DNA of 64,000 nucleotides from contig CM070910.1 of NCBI GenBank assembly GCA_036417435.1, positions 74,198,784 to 74,262,783 of the forward strand. The letters are read 5' to 3'. Both the position numbers and the translations under genes were made by a program. The DNA is from Inia geoffrensis (Eukaryota; Chordata; Mammalia; Artiodactyla; Iniidae). Below are positions 37,031 through 50,981 of the stretch, one piece after another (position 1 is the first letter of the stretch; each line of letters begins with the position of its first letter). The notes beneath the pieces are model-generated. The model was not told the origin of the DNA and did no database searches. It saw only the letters and a program-made list of their open reading frames with translations.

Positions 37031-39545
37031 AGGGCTTGTGAGAAATCTTGGATTTACCACCTCTACATCACAGCTGTGGGAGAGATAAGGCTGGACACTT
37101 GGGGCTGATACTATTGGTGAGGGAATGCAGACCCTTTGAGGTAATGGTGCATGATTCCCCATCCACGGGTCCCAAATCTCCACATTTAAGGAATTTATCC
37201 TTCAGCTAAAATATGCATGGAAAACCCAGAATATGGTCCACGAAGTGATCAGGCAAAATTTATAAAATTCATCGCCATTTTCCCCCCCTGGTACTCGAGT
37301 TCGCCTTTCCAGATGCGATATTAACATTCTCCCCACTTGGAGAGTCAGTGCCTTTGATCTCTTGTTTGGCACAGTTTGCAATTTCTGTGGAAGATGAGCA
37401 GGAATAAGGAGAAACAATGAGCGGCTAACTCGATGTGTTTAGACGGGCACATTGAACGATGATTTCCCTACAGGAAGAAGAATTCACCAAAGGCTCAGCG
37501 TGCCATGCCGGAATGAGATTAGGGCCTGAAGCAATTATTCGGGTTTGCGGTCAGCTCACAAAAAAGCGAGTTGACAAAAGGAGATTTTTGGCACTGTAAC
37601 TCACAATCCTGCGGAGTTCCAAATGACCCCTATCATCCAAAAATTTATTGAAGGAAGACTGTGAAGAGGACTTGAACACGACACAAAATTGCAGAAAACA
37701 GATATCAGGTGGTAGATAAGAATTGCTCTGAAATCCTAGGAAAAGAGGCGGCAGTTCGACAGTGATGCACTTGGCCAAAAAGGGCGTATGCGTTTTTTCC
37801 TGAATATATTCAGGAAAAAACGCATACGCCCCTTTTGGCCAACCAAGCAAGCCTGCAATGGAAATCCGCACTACAAGGAAGTATCTCTTCCCACCGACCA
37901 AAAGGGCCCTCCGAAAAAAATGTAAAATCCAGAGAGGCAGGACAGGACATGGAGAACCGGCAGCCTTGTTATGCTGATGGGCGGGATGGAAATTGCCAAC
38001 AGCCACTCTGGAGAAGTGGATGGTGTTTCCTGGAACAAAGAAAAAACCAAGCTAGAGAGCCTAGGGCACTTCCACTTATGGTGCTATAGATTCGGAAAAT
38101 TTAAATGAAAAAGACAGAGCCACACCAAAGTTTGGGGCTGCTCTGTGTACGGGAACCTTGACTATGGTACAACTTCAATAGCCCAGAAAGAGAAAAATGG
38201 ATATAGAAGTTGTGGTACATCCCTACAATGGAATATCACTCAACAACGAAATCAATGACCACAGACCAGTAGCAGCATAATGAGTGGATTAGTTACGATG
38301 ACTCTAAGTGAAATAAGTCACACAGAAAAAGAAACATCATAAGATATCACTAATACCGGGAATGGAAACACGACTACGCATGAACTGCATTTCAAAACAC
38401 AGCAGAGTCTCACATTTACAAAAGAAATTTATGCTTGCTTAAGGTCAAAGGAGAGTGGGGAGGCTGCATAAAACCAGAGATGGACATTAGGACAGTTACC
38501 ATTCCATAAGCCAAATATATATTAGACAATACCTACTCCTCGCTCAACCAAATCGACTCAACACCCCGTATTCAAAACCTAGGAATAAACCTGACTGTGA
38601 AGAAACTTAAAACCCATACATTTATAGGTCTCCATAAGAAAATCACTTGTGTACAGCAGCATACACACAGCAGTGTAAATAAGCTAAGTCCCCTTATAAA
38701 AATAAATTTGAAAAAGAAAGCACAAGGACTGTGAAATAGAGAGAAATTCTTAAATAAGTCCTTGAGGTCTTGCGAGAAATCTTGAATTTACCACCTCTAC
38801 ATCAACAGCTGGGGGAGAGATAAGGCTGGACACTTGGGGCTGATACTATTGGTGAGGGAATGCAGACCCTCTGAGGTAATGGTGCATGATTCCCATTCCA
38901 CGGGTCCCAAATCTCCACGTTTAAGGGATTTATAATTCAGCTAAAATATGCATGGAAAACCCAGAATATGGTCCACGAAGTGATCAGGCAAAATTTCTAA
39001 AATTCATCGCCATTTCCCCCCCCCTGGTACTCGAGTTCGCCTTTCCAGATGCGATATTAACATTCTCCCCACTTCGAGAGTCAGTGCCTTTGACCTCTTG
39101 TTCGGCACAGTTTGCAATTTCTGTGGAAGATGAGCAGGAATAAGGAGAACCAATGAGCGGCTAACTCGATGTGTTTGGACAGGCACATTGAACGATGATT
39201 TCCCTACAGGAAGAAGAATTCACCAAAGGCTCAGCGTGCCATGCCAGAACGAGATTAGGGCCTGAAGCAATTATTCGGGTTTGCGGTCAGCTCACAAAAA
39301 AGCGAGTTGACAAAAGGAGATGTTTGGCACTGTAACTCACAATCCTGCGGAGTTCAAAATGACCACTATCATCCAAAAATTTATTGAAGGAAGACTGTGA
39401 AGAGGACTTGAACACGACACAAAATTGCAGAAAACAGATATCAGGTGGTAGATATGAATTGCTCTGAAATCGTAGGAAAAGAGGCAGCATTTCGACAGTG
39501 ATGCACTTGGCCAAAAAGGGAGTATGCGTTTTTTCCTGAATATAT
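35945..39545 (+). repeat. Segment of an imperfect three-monomer higher-order repeat, copy 1 (5,207-bp distance)
   Basis: Private variants recur 5,207-5,208 bp downstream: TACATCACAGCTG (37065/42272), AAGGAATTTATCC (37188/42395), GGAATGAGATT (37510/42718), GTATCTCTTCCC (37881/43088), GGATTAGTTACG with one T missing (38286/43494), an eight- or nine-C run (39015/44223), CCACTATC (39363/44571) and GGGAGTATGCG (39518/44726). Correspondence is lost beyond about 39550/44760, so the match covers about 3.6 kb, roughly two of the three monomers. Confidence 0.78.
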
Positions 39546-41149
39546 TCAGGAAAAAAAGCATACGCCCTTTTTGGCCAACCAAGCAAGCCTGCAATGGAAA
39601 TCCGCACTACAAGGAAGTCTCACTTCCCACCGATCAAAAGGGCCCTCCGAAAAAAATGTAAAATCCAGAGAGGCAGGACAGGCCATGGAGAACCGGCAGC
39701 CTTGTTATGCTGATGGGCGGGATGTAAGTTGCCAACAGCCACTCTGGAGAAGTGGATGGTGTTTCCTGGAACAAAGAAAAAAACAAGCTAGAGAGCCTAG
39801 GGCACTTCCACTTATGGTGCTATAGATTCGGAAAATTTAAATGAAAAAGACAGAGCCACACCAAAGTTTGGGGCTGCTCTGTGTACGGGAACCTTGACTA
39901 TGGTACAACTTCAATAGCCCAGAAAGAGAAAAATGGATATAGAAGTTGTGGTACATCCCTACAATGGAATATCACTCAACAATGAAATCAATGGCCACAG
40001 ACCAGTAGCAGCATAATGAGTGGATTTAGTTACGATGATTCTAAGTGAAATAAGTCACACAGAAAAAGAAACATCATAAGATATCACTAATACCGGAAAT
40101 GGAAACACGACTACGCATGAACTGCATTTCAAAACACAACAGAGTTTCACATTTACAAAAGAAATTTATGCTTGCTTAAGGTCAAAGGAGAGTGGGGAGG
40201 CTGCATAAAACCAGAGATGGACATTAGGACAGATACCATTCCATAAGCCAAATATATATTAGACAAGACCTACTCCTCGCTCAACCAAATCGACTCAACA
40301 CCCCGTATTCAAAACCTAGGAATAAACCTGACTGTGAAGAAACTTAAAACCCATACATTTATAGGTCTCCATAAGAAAATCACTTGTGTACAGCAGCATA
40401 CACACAGCAGTGTAAATAATCTAAATCCCCTTATAAAAATAAATTTGAAAAAGAAAGCACAAGGACTGTGAAATAGAGAGAAATTCTTAACTAAGTCCTT
40501 GAGGTCTTGCGAGAAATCTTGGATTTACCACCTCTACATCCACAGCTGGGGGAGAGATAAGGCTGGACACTTGGGGCTGATACTATTGGTGAGGGAATGC
40601 AGACCCTTTGAGGTAATGGTGCATGATTCCCCATCCAAGGGTCCCAAATCTCCACATTTAAGGGATTTATCCTTCAGCTAAAATATGCATGGAAAACCCA
40701 GAATATGGTCCACGAAGTGATCAGGCAAAATTTCTAAAATTCATCGCCATTTTCCCCCCCTGGTACTCGAGTTCGCCTTTCCAGATGCGATATTAACATT
40801 CTCCCCACTTGGAGAGTCAGTGCCTTTGATCTCTTGTTTGGCACAGTTTGCAATTTCTGTGGAAGATGAGCAGGAATAAGGAGAACCAATGAGCGGCTAA
40901 CTCGATGTGTTTAGACGGGCACATCGGACGATGATTTCCCTACAGGAAGAAGAATTCACCAAAGGCTCAGCGTGCCATGCCGGAACGAGATTAGGGCCTG
41001 AAGCAATTATTCGGGTTTGTGGTCAGCTTACAAAAAAGCGAGTTGACAAAAGGAGAGTTTTGGCACTCTAACTCATAATCCTTCGGAGTTCAAAATGACC
41101 CCTATCATCCAAAAATTTATTGAAGGAAGACTGTGAAGAGGACTTGAAC

Positions 41150-44100
41150 ACGACACAAAATTGCAGAAAACAGATATCAGGTGGTAGATATGAATTGCTC
41201 TGAAATCGTAGGAAAAGAGGCAGCATTTCGACAGTGATGCACTTGGCCAAAAAGGGCGTATGCATTTTTTCCTGAATATATTCAGGAAAAAACGCATACG
41301 CCCTTTTTGGCCAACCAAGCAAGCCTGCAATGGAAATCCGCACTACAAGGAAGTCTCACTTCCCACCGATCAAAAGGGCCCTCCGAAAAAAATGTAAAAT
41401 CCAGAGAGGCAGGACAGGCCATGGAGAACCGGCAGCCTTGTTATGCTGATGGGTGGGATGTAAATTGCCAACAGCCACTCTGGAGAAGTGGATGGTGTTT
41501 CCTGGAACAAAGAAAAAAACAAGCTAGAGAGCCTAGGGCACTTCCACTTATGGTGCTATAGATTCGGAAAATTTAAATGAAAAAGACAGAGCCACACCAA
41601 AGTTTGGGGCTGCTCTGTGTACGGGAACCTTGACTATGGTAAAACTTCAATAGCCCAGAAAGAGAAAAATGGATATAGAAGTTGTGGTACATCCCTACAA
41701 TGGAATATCACTCAACAATGAAATCAATGGCCACAGACCAGTAGCAGCATAATGAGTGGATTTAGTTACGATGATTCTAAGTGAAATAAGTCACATAGAA
41801 AAAGAAACATCATAAGATATCACTAATACCGGAAATGGAAACACGACTACGCATGAACTGCATTTCAAAACACAACAGAGTCTCACATTTACAAAAGAAA
41901 TTTATGCTTGCTTAAGGTCAAAGGAGAGTGGGGAGGCTGCATAAAACCAGAGATGGACATTAGGACAGATACCATTCCATAAGCCAAATATATATTAGAC
42001 AAGACCTACTCTTCGCTCAACCAAATCGACTCAACACCCCGTATTCAAAACCTAGGAATAAACCTGACTGTGAAGAAACTTAAAACCCATACATTTATAG
42101 GTCTCCATAAGAAAATCACTTGTGTACAGCAGCATACACACAGCAGTGTAAATAATCTAAATCCCCTTATAAAAATAAATTTGAAAAAGAAAGCACAAGG
42201 ACTGTGAAATAGAGAGAAATTCTTAAATAAGTCCTTGAGGGCTTGTGAGAAATCTTGGATTTACCACCTCTACATCACAGCTGTGGGAGAGATAAGGCTG
42301 GACACTTGGGGCTGATACTATTGGTGAGGGAATGCAGACCCTTTGAGGTAATGGTGCATGATTCCCCATCCACGGGTCCCAAATCTCCACATTTAAGGAA
42401 TTTATCCTTCAGCTAAAATATGCATGGAAAACCCAGAATATGGTCCACGAAGTGATCAGGCAAAATTTCTAAAATTCATCGCCATTTTCCCCCCCTGGTA
42501 CTCGAGTTCGCCTTTCCAGTTGCGATATTAACATTCTCCCCTCTTGGAGAGTCAGTGCCTTTGATCTCTTGTTTGGCACAGTTTGCAATTTCTGTGGAAG
42601 ATGAGCAGGAATAAGGAGAACCAATGAGCGGCTAACTCGATGTGTTTAGACGGGCACATTGAACGATGATTTCCCTACAGGAAGAAGAATTCACCAAAGG
42701 CTCAGTGTGCCATGCCGGAATGAGATTAGGGCCTGAAGCAATTATTCGGGTTTGCGGTCAGCTCACAAAAAAGCGAGTTGACAAAAGGAGATTTTTGGCA
42801 CTGTAACTCACAATCCTGCGGAGTTCCAAATGACCCCTATCATCCAAAAATTTATTGAAGGAAGACTGTGAAGAGGACTTGAACACGACACAAAATTGCA
42901 GAAAACAGATATCAGGTGGTAGATAAGAATTGCTCTGAAATCCTAGGAAAAGAGGCGTCAGTTCGACAGTGATGCACTTGGCCAAAAAGGGCGTATGCGT
43001 TTTTTCCTGAATATATTCAGGAAAAAACGCATACGCCCCTTTTGGCCAACCAAGCAAGCCTGCAATGGAAATCCGCACTACAAGGAAGTATCTCTTCCCA
43101 CCGACCAAAAGGGCCCTCCGAAAAAAAATGTAAAATCCAGAGAGGCAGGACAGGCCATGGAGAACCGGCAGCCTTGTTATGCTGATGGGCGGGATGTAAA
43201 TTGCCAACAGCCACTCTGGAGAAGTGGATGGTGTTTCCTGGAACAAAGAAAAAACCAAGCTAGAGAGCCTAGGGCACTTCCACTTATGGTGCTATAGATT
43301 CGGAAAATTTAAATGAAAAAGACAGAGCCACACCAAAGTTTGGGGCTGCTCTGTGTACGGGAACCTTGACTATGGTACAACTTCAATAGCCCAGAAAGAG
43401 AAAAATGGATATAGAAGTTGTGGTACATCCCTACAATGGAATATCACTCAACAATGAAATCAATGGCCACAGACCAGTAGCAGCATAATGAGTGGATTAG
43501 TTACGATGATTCTAAGTGAAATAAGTCACACAGAAAAAGAAACATCATAAGATATCACTAATACCGGGAATGGAAACACGACTACGCATGAACTGCATTT
43601 CAAAACACAGCAGAGTCTCACATTTACAAAAGAAATTTATGCTTGCTTAAGGTCAAAGGAGAGTGGGGAGGCTGCATAAAACCAGAGATGGACATTAGGA
43701 CAGTTACCATTCCATAAGCCAAATATATATTAGACAAGACCTACTCCTCGCTCAACCAAATCGACTCAACACCCCGTATTCCAAACCTAGGAATAAACCT
43801 GACTGTGAAGAAACTTAAAACCCATACATTTATAGGTCTCCATAAGAAAATCACTTGTGTACAGCAGCATACACACAGCAGTGTAAATAAGGTAAGTCCC
43901 CTTATAAAAATAAATTTGAAAAAGAAAGCACAAGGACTGTGAAATAGAGAGAAATTCTTAAATAAGTCCTTGAGGTCTTGCGAGAAATCTTGAATTTACC
44001 ACCTCTACATCAACAGCTGGGGGAGAGATAAGGCTGGACACTTGGGGCTGATACTATTGGTGAGGGAATGCAGACCCTCTGAGGTAATGGTGCATGATTC

Positions 44101-44755
44101 CCATTCCACGGGTCCCAAATCTCCACGTTTAAGGGATTTATCCTTCAGCTAAAATATGCATGGAAAACCCAGAATATGGTCCACGAAGTGATCAGGCAAA
44201 ATTTCTAAAATTCATCGCCATTTCCCCCCCCCTGGTACTCGAGTTCGCCTTTCCAGATGCGATATTAACATTCTACCCACTTCGAGAGTCAGTGCCTTTG
44301 ACCTCTTGTTCGGCACAGTTTGCAATTTCTGTGGAAGATGAGCAGGAATAAGGAGAACCAATGAGCGGCTAACTCGATGTGTTTGGACAGGCACATTGAA
44401 CGATGATTTCCCTACAGGAAGAAGAATTCACCAAAGGCTCAGCGTGCCATGCCAGAACGAAATTAGGGCCTGAAGCAATTATTCGGGTTTGCGGTCAGCT
44501 CACAAAAAAGCGAGTTGACAAAAGGAGATTTTTGGCACTGTAACTCACAATCCTGCGGAGTTCCAAATGACCACTATCATCCAAAAATTTATTGAAGGAA
44601 GACTGTGAAGAGGACTTGAACACGACACAAAATTGCAGAAAACAGATATCAGGTGGTAGATATGAATTGCTCTGAAATCGTAGGAAAAGAGGCAGCATTT
44701 CGACAGTGATGCACTTGGCGAAAAAGGGAGTATGCGTTTTTTCCTGAATATATTC
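41150..44755 (+). repeat. Segment of an imperfect three-monomer higher-order repeat, copy 2
   Basis: The partner of 35945-39545. The monomer completing each three-monomer period differs: 39550-41140 resembles a monomer near 18 kb, whereas 44760-46350 does not. From 39.7 kb the better match is about 6,943 bp downstream (GTAAGTTGCC at 39724/46667), indicating a further exchange in a four-monomer register. Confidence 0.72.
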
Positions 44756-47509
44756 AGGAAAAAACGCATACGCCCTTTTTGGCCAACCAAGCAAGCCTGC
44801 AATGGAAATCCGCACTACAAGGAAGTCTCACTTCCCACCGATCAAAAGGGCCCTCCGAAAAAAATGTAAAATCCAGAGAGGCAGGACAGGCCATGGAGAA
44901 CCGGCAGCCTTGTTATGCTGATGGGCGGGATGTAAATTGCCAACAGCCACTCTGGAGAAGTGGATGGTGTTTCCTGGAACAAAGAAAAAACCAAGCTAGA
45001 GAGCCTAGGGCACTTCCACTTATGGTGCTATAGATTCGGAAAATTTAAATGAAAAAGACAGAGCCACACCAAAATTTGGGGCTGCTCTGTGTACGGGAAC
45101 CTTGACTATGGTAAAACTTCAATAGCCCAGAAAGAGAAAAATGGATATAGAAGTTGTGGTACATCCCTACAATGGAATATCACTCAACAATGAAATCAAT
45201 GGCCACAGACCAGTAGCAGCATAATGAGTGGATTTAGTTACGATGATTCTAAGTGAAATAAGTCACACATTAAAAGAAACATCATAAGATATCACTAATA
45301 CCGGGAATGGAAACACGACTACGCATGAACTGCATTTCAAAACACAACAGAGTCTCACATTTACAAAAGAAACTTATGCTTGCTTAAGGTCAAAGGAGAT
45401 TGGGGAGGCTGCATAAAACCAGAGATGGACATTAGGACAGATACCATTCCATAAGCCAAATATATATTAGACAAGACCTACTCCTCGCTCAACCAAATGG
45501 ACTCAACACCCCGTATTCCATACCTAGGAATATACCTGACTGTGAAGAAACTTAAAACCCATACATTTATAGGTCTCCATAAGAAAATCACTTGTGTACA
45601 TCAGCATACACACAGCAGTGTAAATAAGCTAAATCCCCTTATAAAAATAAATTTGAAAAAGAAAACACAAGGACTGTGAAATAGAGAGAAATTCTTAAAT
45701 AAGTCCTTGAGGTCTTGCGAGAAATCTTGGATTTACCACCTCTACATCCACAGCTGGGGGAGAGATAAGGCTGGACACTTAGGGCTGATACTATTGGTGA
45801 GGGAATGCAGACCTCTGATGTAATGGTGCATGATTCCCATTCCACGGGTCCCAAATCTCCACGTTTAAGGGATTTATCCTTCAGCTAAAATATGCATGGA
45901 AAACCCAGAATATGGTCCACGAAGTGATCAGGCAAAATTTCTAAAATTCATCGCCATTTTCCCCCCCTGGTACTCGAGTTCGCCTTTCCAGATGCGATAT
46001 TAACATTCTCCCCACTTCGAGAGTCAGTGCCTTTGACCTCTTGTTCGGCACAGTTTGCAATTTCTGTGGAAGATGAGCAGGAATAAGGAGAACCAATGAG
46101 CGGCTAACTCGATGTGTTTGGACAGGCACATTGAACGATGATTTCCCTACAGGAAGAAGAATTCACCAAAGGCTCAGCGTGCCATGCCAGAACGAGATTA
46201 GGGCCTGAAGCAATTATTCGGGTTTGCGGTCAGCTCACAAAAAAGCGAGTTGACAAAAGGAGATTTTTGGCACTGTAACTCACAATCCTGCGGAGTTCCA
46301 AATGACCACTATCATCCAAAAATTTATTGAAGGAAGACTGTGAAGAGGACTTGAACACGACACAAAATTGCAGAAAACTGATATCAGGTGGTAGATATGA
46401 ATTGCTCTGAAATCGTAGGAAAAGAGGCAGCATTTCGACAGTGATGCACTTGGCCAAAAAGGGCGTATGCGTTTTTTCCTGAATATATTCAGGAAAAAAC
46501 GCATACGCCCTTTTTGGCCAACCAAGCAAGCCTGCAATGGAAATCCGCACTACAAGGAAGTCTCACTTCCCACCGATCAAAAGGGCCCTCTGAAAAAAAT
46601 GGAAAATCCAGAGAGGCAGGACAGGCCATGGAGAACCGGCAGCCTTGTTATGCTGATGGGCGGGATGTAAGTTGCCAACAGCCACTCTGGAGAAGTGGAT
46701 GGTGTTTCCTGGAACAAATAAAAAAACAAGCTAGAGAGCCTAGGGCACTTCCACTTATGGTGCTATAGATTCTGAAAATTTAAATGAAAAAGACAGAGCC
46801 ACACCAAAGTTTGGGGCTGCTCTGTGTACGGGAACCTTGACTATGGTACAACTTCAATAGCCCAGAAAGAGAAAAATGGATATAGAAGTTGTGGTACATC
46901 CCTACAATGGAATATCACTCAAAAATGAAATCAATGGCCACAGACCAGTAGCAGCATAATGAGTGGATTTAGTTACGATGATTCTAAGTGAAATAAGTCA
47001 CACAGAAAAAGAAACATCATAAGATATCACTAATACCGGAAATGGAAACACGACTACGCATGAACTGCATTTCAAAACACAACAGAGTCTCACATTTACA
47101 AAAGAAATTTATGCTTGCTTAAGGTCAAAGGAGAGTGGGGAGGCTGCATAAAACCAGAGATGGACATTAGGACAGATACCATTCCATAAGCCAAATATAT
47201 ATTAGACAAGACCTACTCCTCGCTCAACCAAATTGACTCAACACCCCGTATTCAAAACCTAGGAATAAACCTGACTGTGAAGAAACTTAAAACCCATACA
47301 TTTATAGGTCTCCATAAGAAAATCACTTGTGTACAGCAGCATACACACAGCAGTGTAAATAATCTAAATCCCCTTATAAAAATAAATTTGAAAAAGAAAG
47401 CACAAGGACTGTGAAATAGAGAGAAATTCTTAAATAAGTCCTTGAGGTCTTGCGAGAAATCTTGGATTTACCACCTCTACATCCACAGCTGGGGGAGAGA
47501 TAAGGCTGG

Positions 47510-50500
47510 ACACTTGGGGATGATACTATTGGTGAGGGAATGCAGACCCTTTGAGGTAATTGTGCATGATTCCCATTCCACGGGTCCCAAATCTCCACGT
47601 TTAAGGGATTTATCCTTCAGCTAAAATATGCATGGAAAACCCAGAATATGGTCCACGAAGTGATCAGGCAAAATTTCTAAAATTCATTGCCATTTTCCCC
47701 CCCTGGTACTCGAGTTTGCCTTTCCAGATGCGATATTAACATTCTCCCCACTTGGAGAGTCAGTGCCTTTGACCTCTTGTTTGGCACAGTTTGCAATTTC
47801 TGTGGAAGATGAGCAGGAATAAGGAGAACCAGTGAGCGGCTAAATCGATGTGTTTGGACGGGCACACTGAACGATGATTTCCCTACAGGAAGAAGAATTC
47901 ACCAAAGGCTCAGCGTTCCATGCCCGAACGAGATTAGGGCCTGAAGCAATTATTCGGGTTTGCAGTCAGCTCACAAGAAAGCGAGTTGAGAAAAGGAGAT
48001 TTATGGCACTGTAACTCACAATCCTGTGGAGTTAAAAATGACCCCTATCATCCAAAAATTTATTGAAGGAAGACTGTGAAGAGGACTTGAACACGACACA
48101 GAATTGCAGAAAACAGATATAAGGTGGTAGATAAGAATTGCTCTGAAATCGTAGGAAAAGAGGCAGCAGTTCGACAGTGATGCACTTGGCCAAAAAGGGC
48201 GTATGCCTTTTTTCCTGAATATATTCAGGAAAAAACGCATACGCCCTTTTTGGCCAACCAAGCAAGCCTGCAATGGAAATCCGCACTACAAGGAAGTCTC
48301 ACTTCCCACCGATCAAAAGGGCCCTCCGAAAGAAATGTAAAATCCAGAGAGGCAGGACAGGCCATGTAGAACCGGCAGCCTTGTTATGCTGATGGGCAGG
48401 ATGGAAATTGCCAACAGCCACTCTGGAGAAGTGGATGGTGTTTCCTGGAACAAAGAAAAAACCAACCTAGAGAGCCTCGGGCACTTACACTTATGGTGCT
48501 ATAGATTCGGAAAATTTAAATGAAAAAGACAGAGCCACACCAAAGTTTGGGGCTGCTCTGTGTACGGGAACCTTGAAAATGGTACAACTTCAATAGCCCA
48601 GAAAGAGAAAAATGGATATAGAAGTTGTGGTACATCCCTACAATGGAATGTCACTCAACAATGAAATCAATGGCCACAGACCAGTAGCAGCATAATGAGT
48701 GTATTTAGTTACGATGATTCTAAGTGAAATAAGTCACACAGAAAAAGAAACATCATAAGATATCACTAATACCGGGAATGGAAACACGACTACGCATGAA
48801 CTGCATTTCAAAACACAACAGAGTCTCACATTTACAAAAGAAATTTATGCTTGCTTAAGGTCAAAGGAGAGTGGGGAGGCTGCATAAAACCAGAGATGGA
48901 CATTAGGACAGATACCATTCCATAAGCCAAATATATATTAGACGAGACCTACTCCTCGCTCAACCAAATCGACTCAACACCCCGTATTCAAAACCTAGGA
49001 ATATATCTGACTGTGAAGAAACTTAAAACCCATACATTTATAGGTCTCCATAAGAAAATCACTTGTGTACAACAGCATACACACAGCAGTGTAAATAATC
49101 TAAATCCCCTTATAAAAATAAATTTGAAAAAGAAAGCACAAGGACTGTGAAATAGAGAGAAATTCTTAAATAATTCCTTGAGGGCTTGCGAGAAATCTTG
49201 GATTGACCACCAATACATCCACAGCTGGGGGATAGATAAGGCTGGACACTTGAGGCTGATACCATTGGTGAGGGAATGCAGACCCTTTGAGGTAATGGTG
49301 CATGATTCCCATTCCACGGGTCCCAAATCTCCACGTTTAAGGGATTTATCCTTCAGCTAAAATATGCATGGAAAACCCAGAATATGGTCCACGAAGTGAT
49401 CAGTCAAAATTTCTAAAATTCATCGCCATTTTCCCCCCCTGGTACTCGAGTTCGCCTTTCCGGGATGCGATATTAACATTCTCCCCACTTGGAGAGTCAA
49501 TGCCTTTGATCTCTTGTTTGGCACAGTTTGCAATTTCTGTGGAAGATGAGCAGGAATAAGGAGAACCAGTGAGCGGCTAACTCGATGTGCTTGGACGGGC
49601 ACATTGAACGATGATTTCCCTACAGGAAGAAGAATTCACCAAAGGCTCAGCGTGCCATGCCGGAACGAGATTAGGGCCTGAAGCAATTATTCGGGTTTGC
49701 GGTCAGCTCACAAGAAAGCGAGTTGGGAAAGGGAGATTTTTGGCACTGTAACTCACAATCCTGCGGAGTTCCAAATGACCCCTATCATCCAAAAATTTAT
49801 TGAAGGAAGACTGTGAAGAGGACTTGAACACGACACAGAATTGCAGAAAACAGATATCAGGTGGTAGATAAGAATTGCTCTGAAACCGTAGGAAAAGAGG
49901 CAGCAGTTCGACAGTGATGCACTTGGCCAAAAAGGGCGTATGCGTTTTTTCCTGAATATATTCAGGAAAAAACGCATACGCCCTTTTTGGCCAACCAAGC
50001 AAGCCTGCAATGGAAATCCGCACTACAAGGAAGTCTCACTTCCCACCGACCAAAAGGGCCCTCCGAGAAAAATGTAAAATCCAGAGAGGCAGGACAGGCC
50101 ATGGAGAACCGGCAGCCTTGTTATGCTGATGGGCGGGATGGAAATTGCCAACAGCCACTCTGGAGAAGTGCATGGTGTTTCCTGGAACAAAGAAAAAACC
50201 AAGCTAGAGAGCCTAGGGCACTTCCACTTATGGTGGTATAGATTCGGAAAATTTAAATGAAAAAGACAGAGCCACACCAATGTTTGGGGCTGCTCTGTGT
50301 ACGGGAACCTTGACTATGGTACAACTTCAATAGCCCAGAAAGAGAAAAATGGATATAGAAGTTGTGGTACATCCCTACAATGGAATATCACTCAACAATG
50401 AAATCAATGGCCACAGGCCAGTAGCAGCATAATGAGTGGATTTAGTTACGATGATTCTAAGTGAAATAAGTCACACAGAAAAAGAAACATCATAAGATAT

Positions 50501-50981
50501 CACTAATACCGGGAATGGAAACACGACTACGCATGAACTGCATTTCAAAACACAACAGAGTCTCACATTTACAAAAGAAATTTATGCTTGCTTAAGGTCA
50601 AAGGAGAGTGGGGAGGCTGCATAAAACCAGAGATTGTCATTAGGACAGATACCATTCCATAAGCCAAATATATATTAGACAAGACCTACTCCTCGCTCAA
50701 CCAAATCGACTCAACACCCGGTATTCAAAACCTAGGAATATACCTGACTGTGAAGAAACTTAAAACCCATACATTTATAGGTCTCCATAAGAAAATCACT
50801 TTTGTACAGCAGCATACACACAGCAGTGTAAATAAGCTAAATCCCCTTATAACAATAAATTTGAAAAAGAAAGCACAAGGACTGTGAAATAGAGAGAAAT
50901 TCTTAAATAAGTCCTTCAGGGCTTGCGAGAAATCTTGGATTGACCACCTCTCCATCCACAGCTGGGGGAGAGATAAGGCTG
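47510..50981 (+). repeat. Two-monomer higher-order repeat, copy 1 (3,472-bp period)
   Basis: Alternating monomer types B (palindrome 48186) and A (49923). B is marked by GGTAATTGTGC, AATTCATTGCC, GCGTTCCATGCCCG and GTATGCCTTTTTTCC (a mismatch in the left palindrome arm). A is marked by AATAATTCCTTGAGG, CACCAATACATCC, GGGGGATAGATAAG, GTGCATGGTGTTTCC and CCAATGTTTGGGG. This copy carries extra differences, including a one-base insertion at about 49461. Confidence 0.85.
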
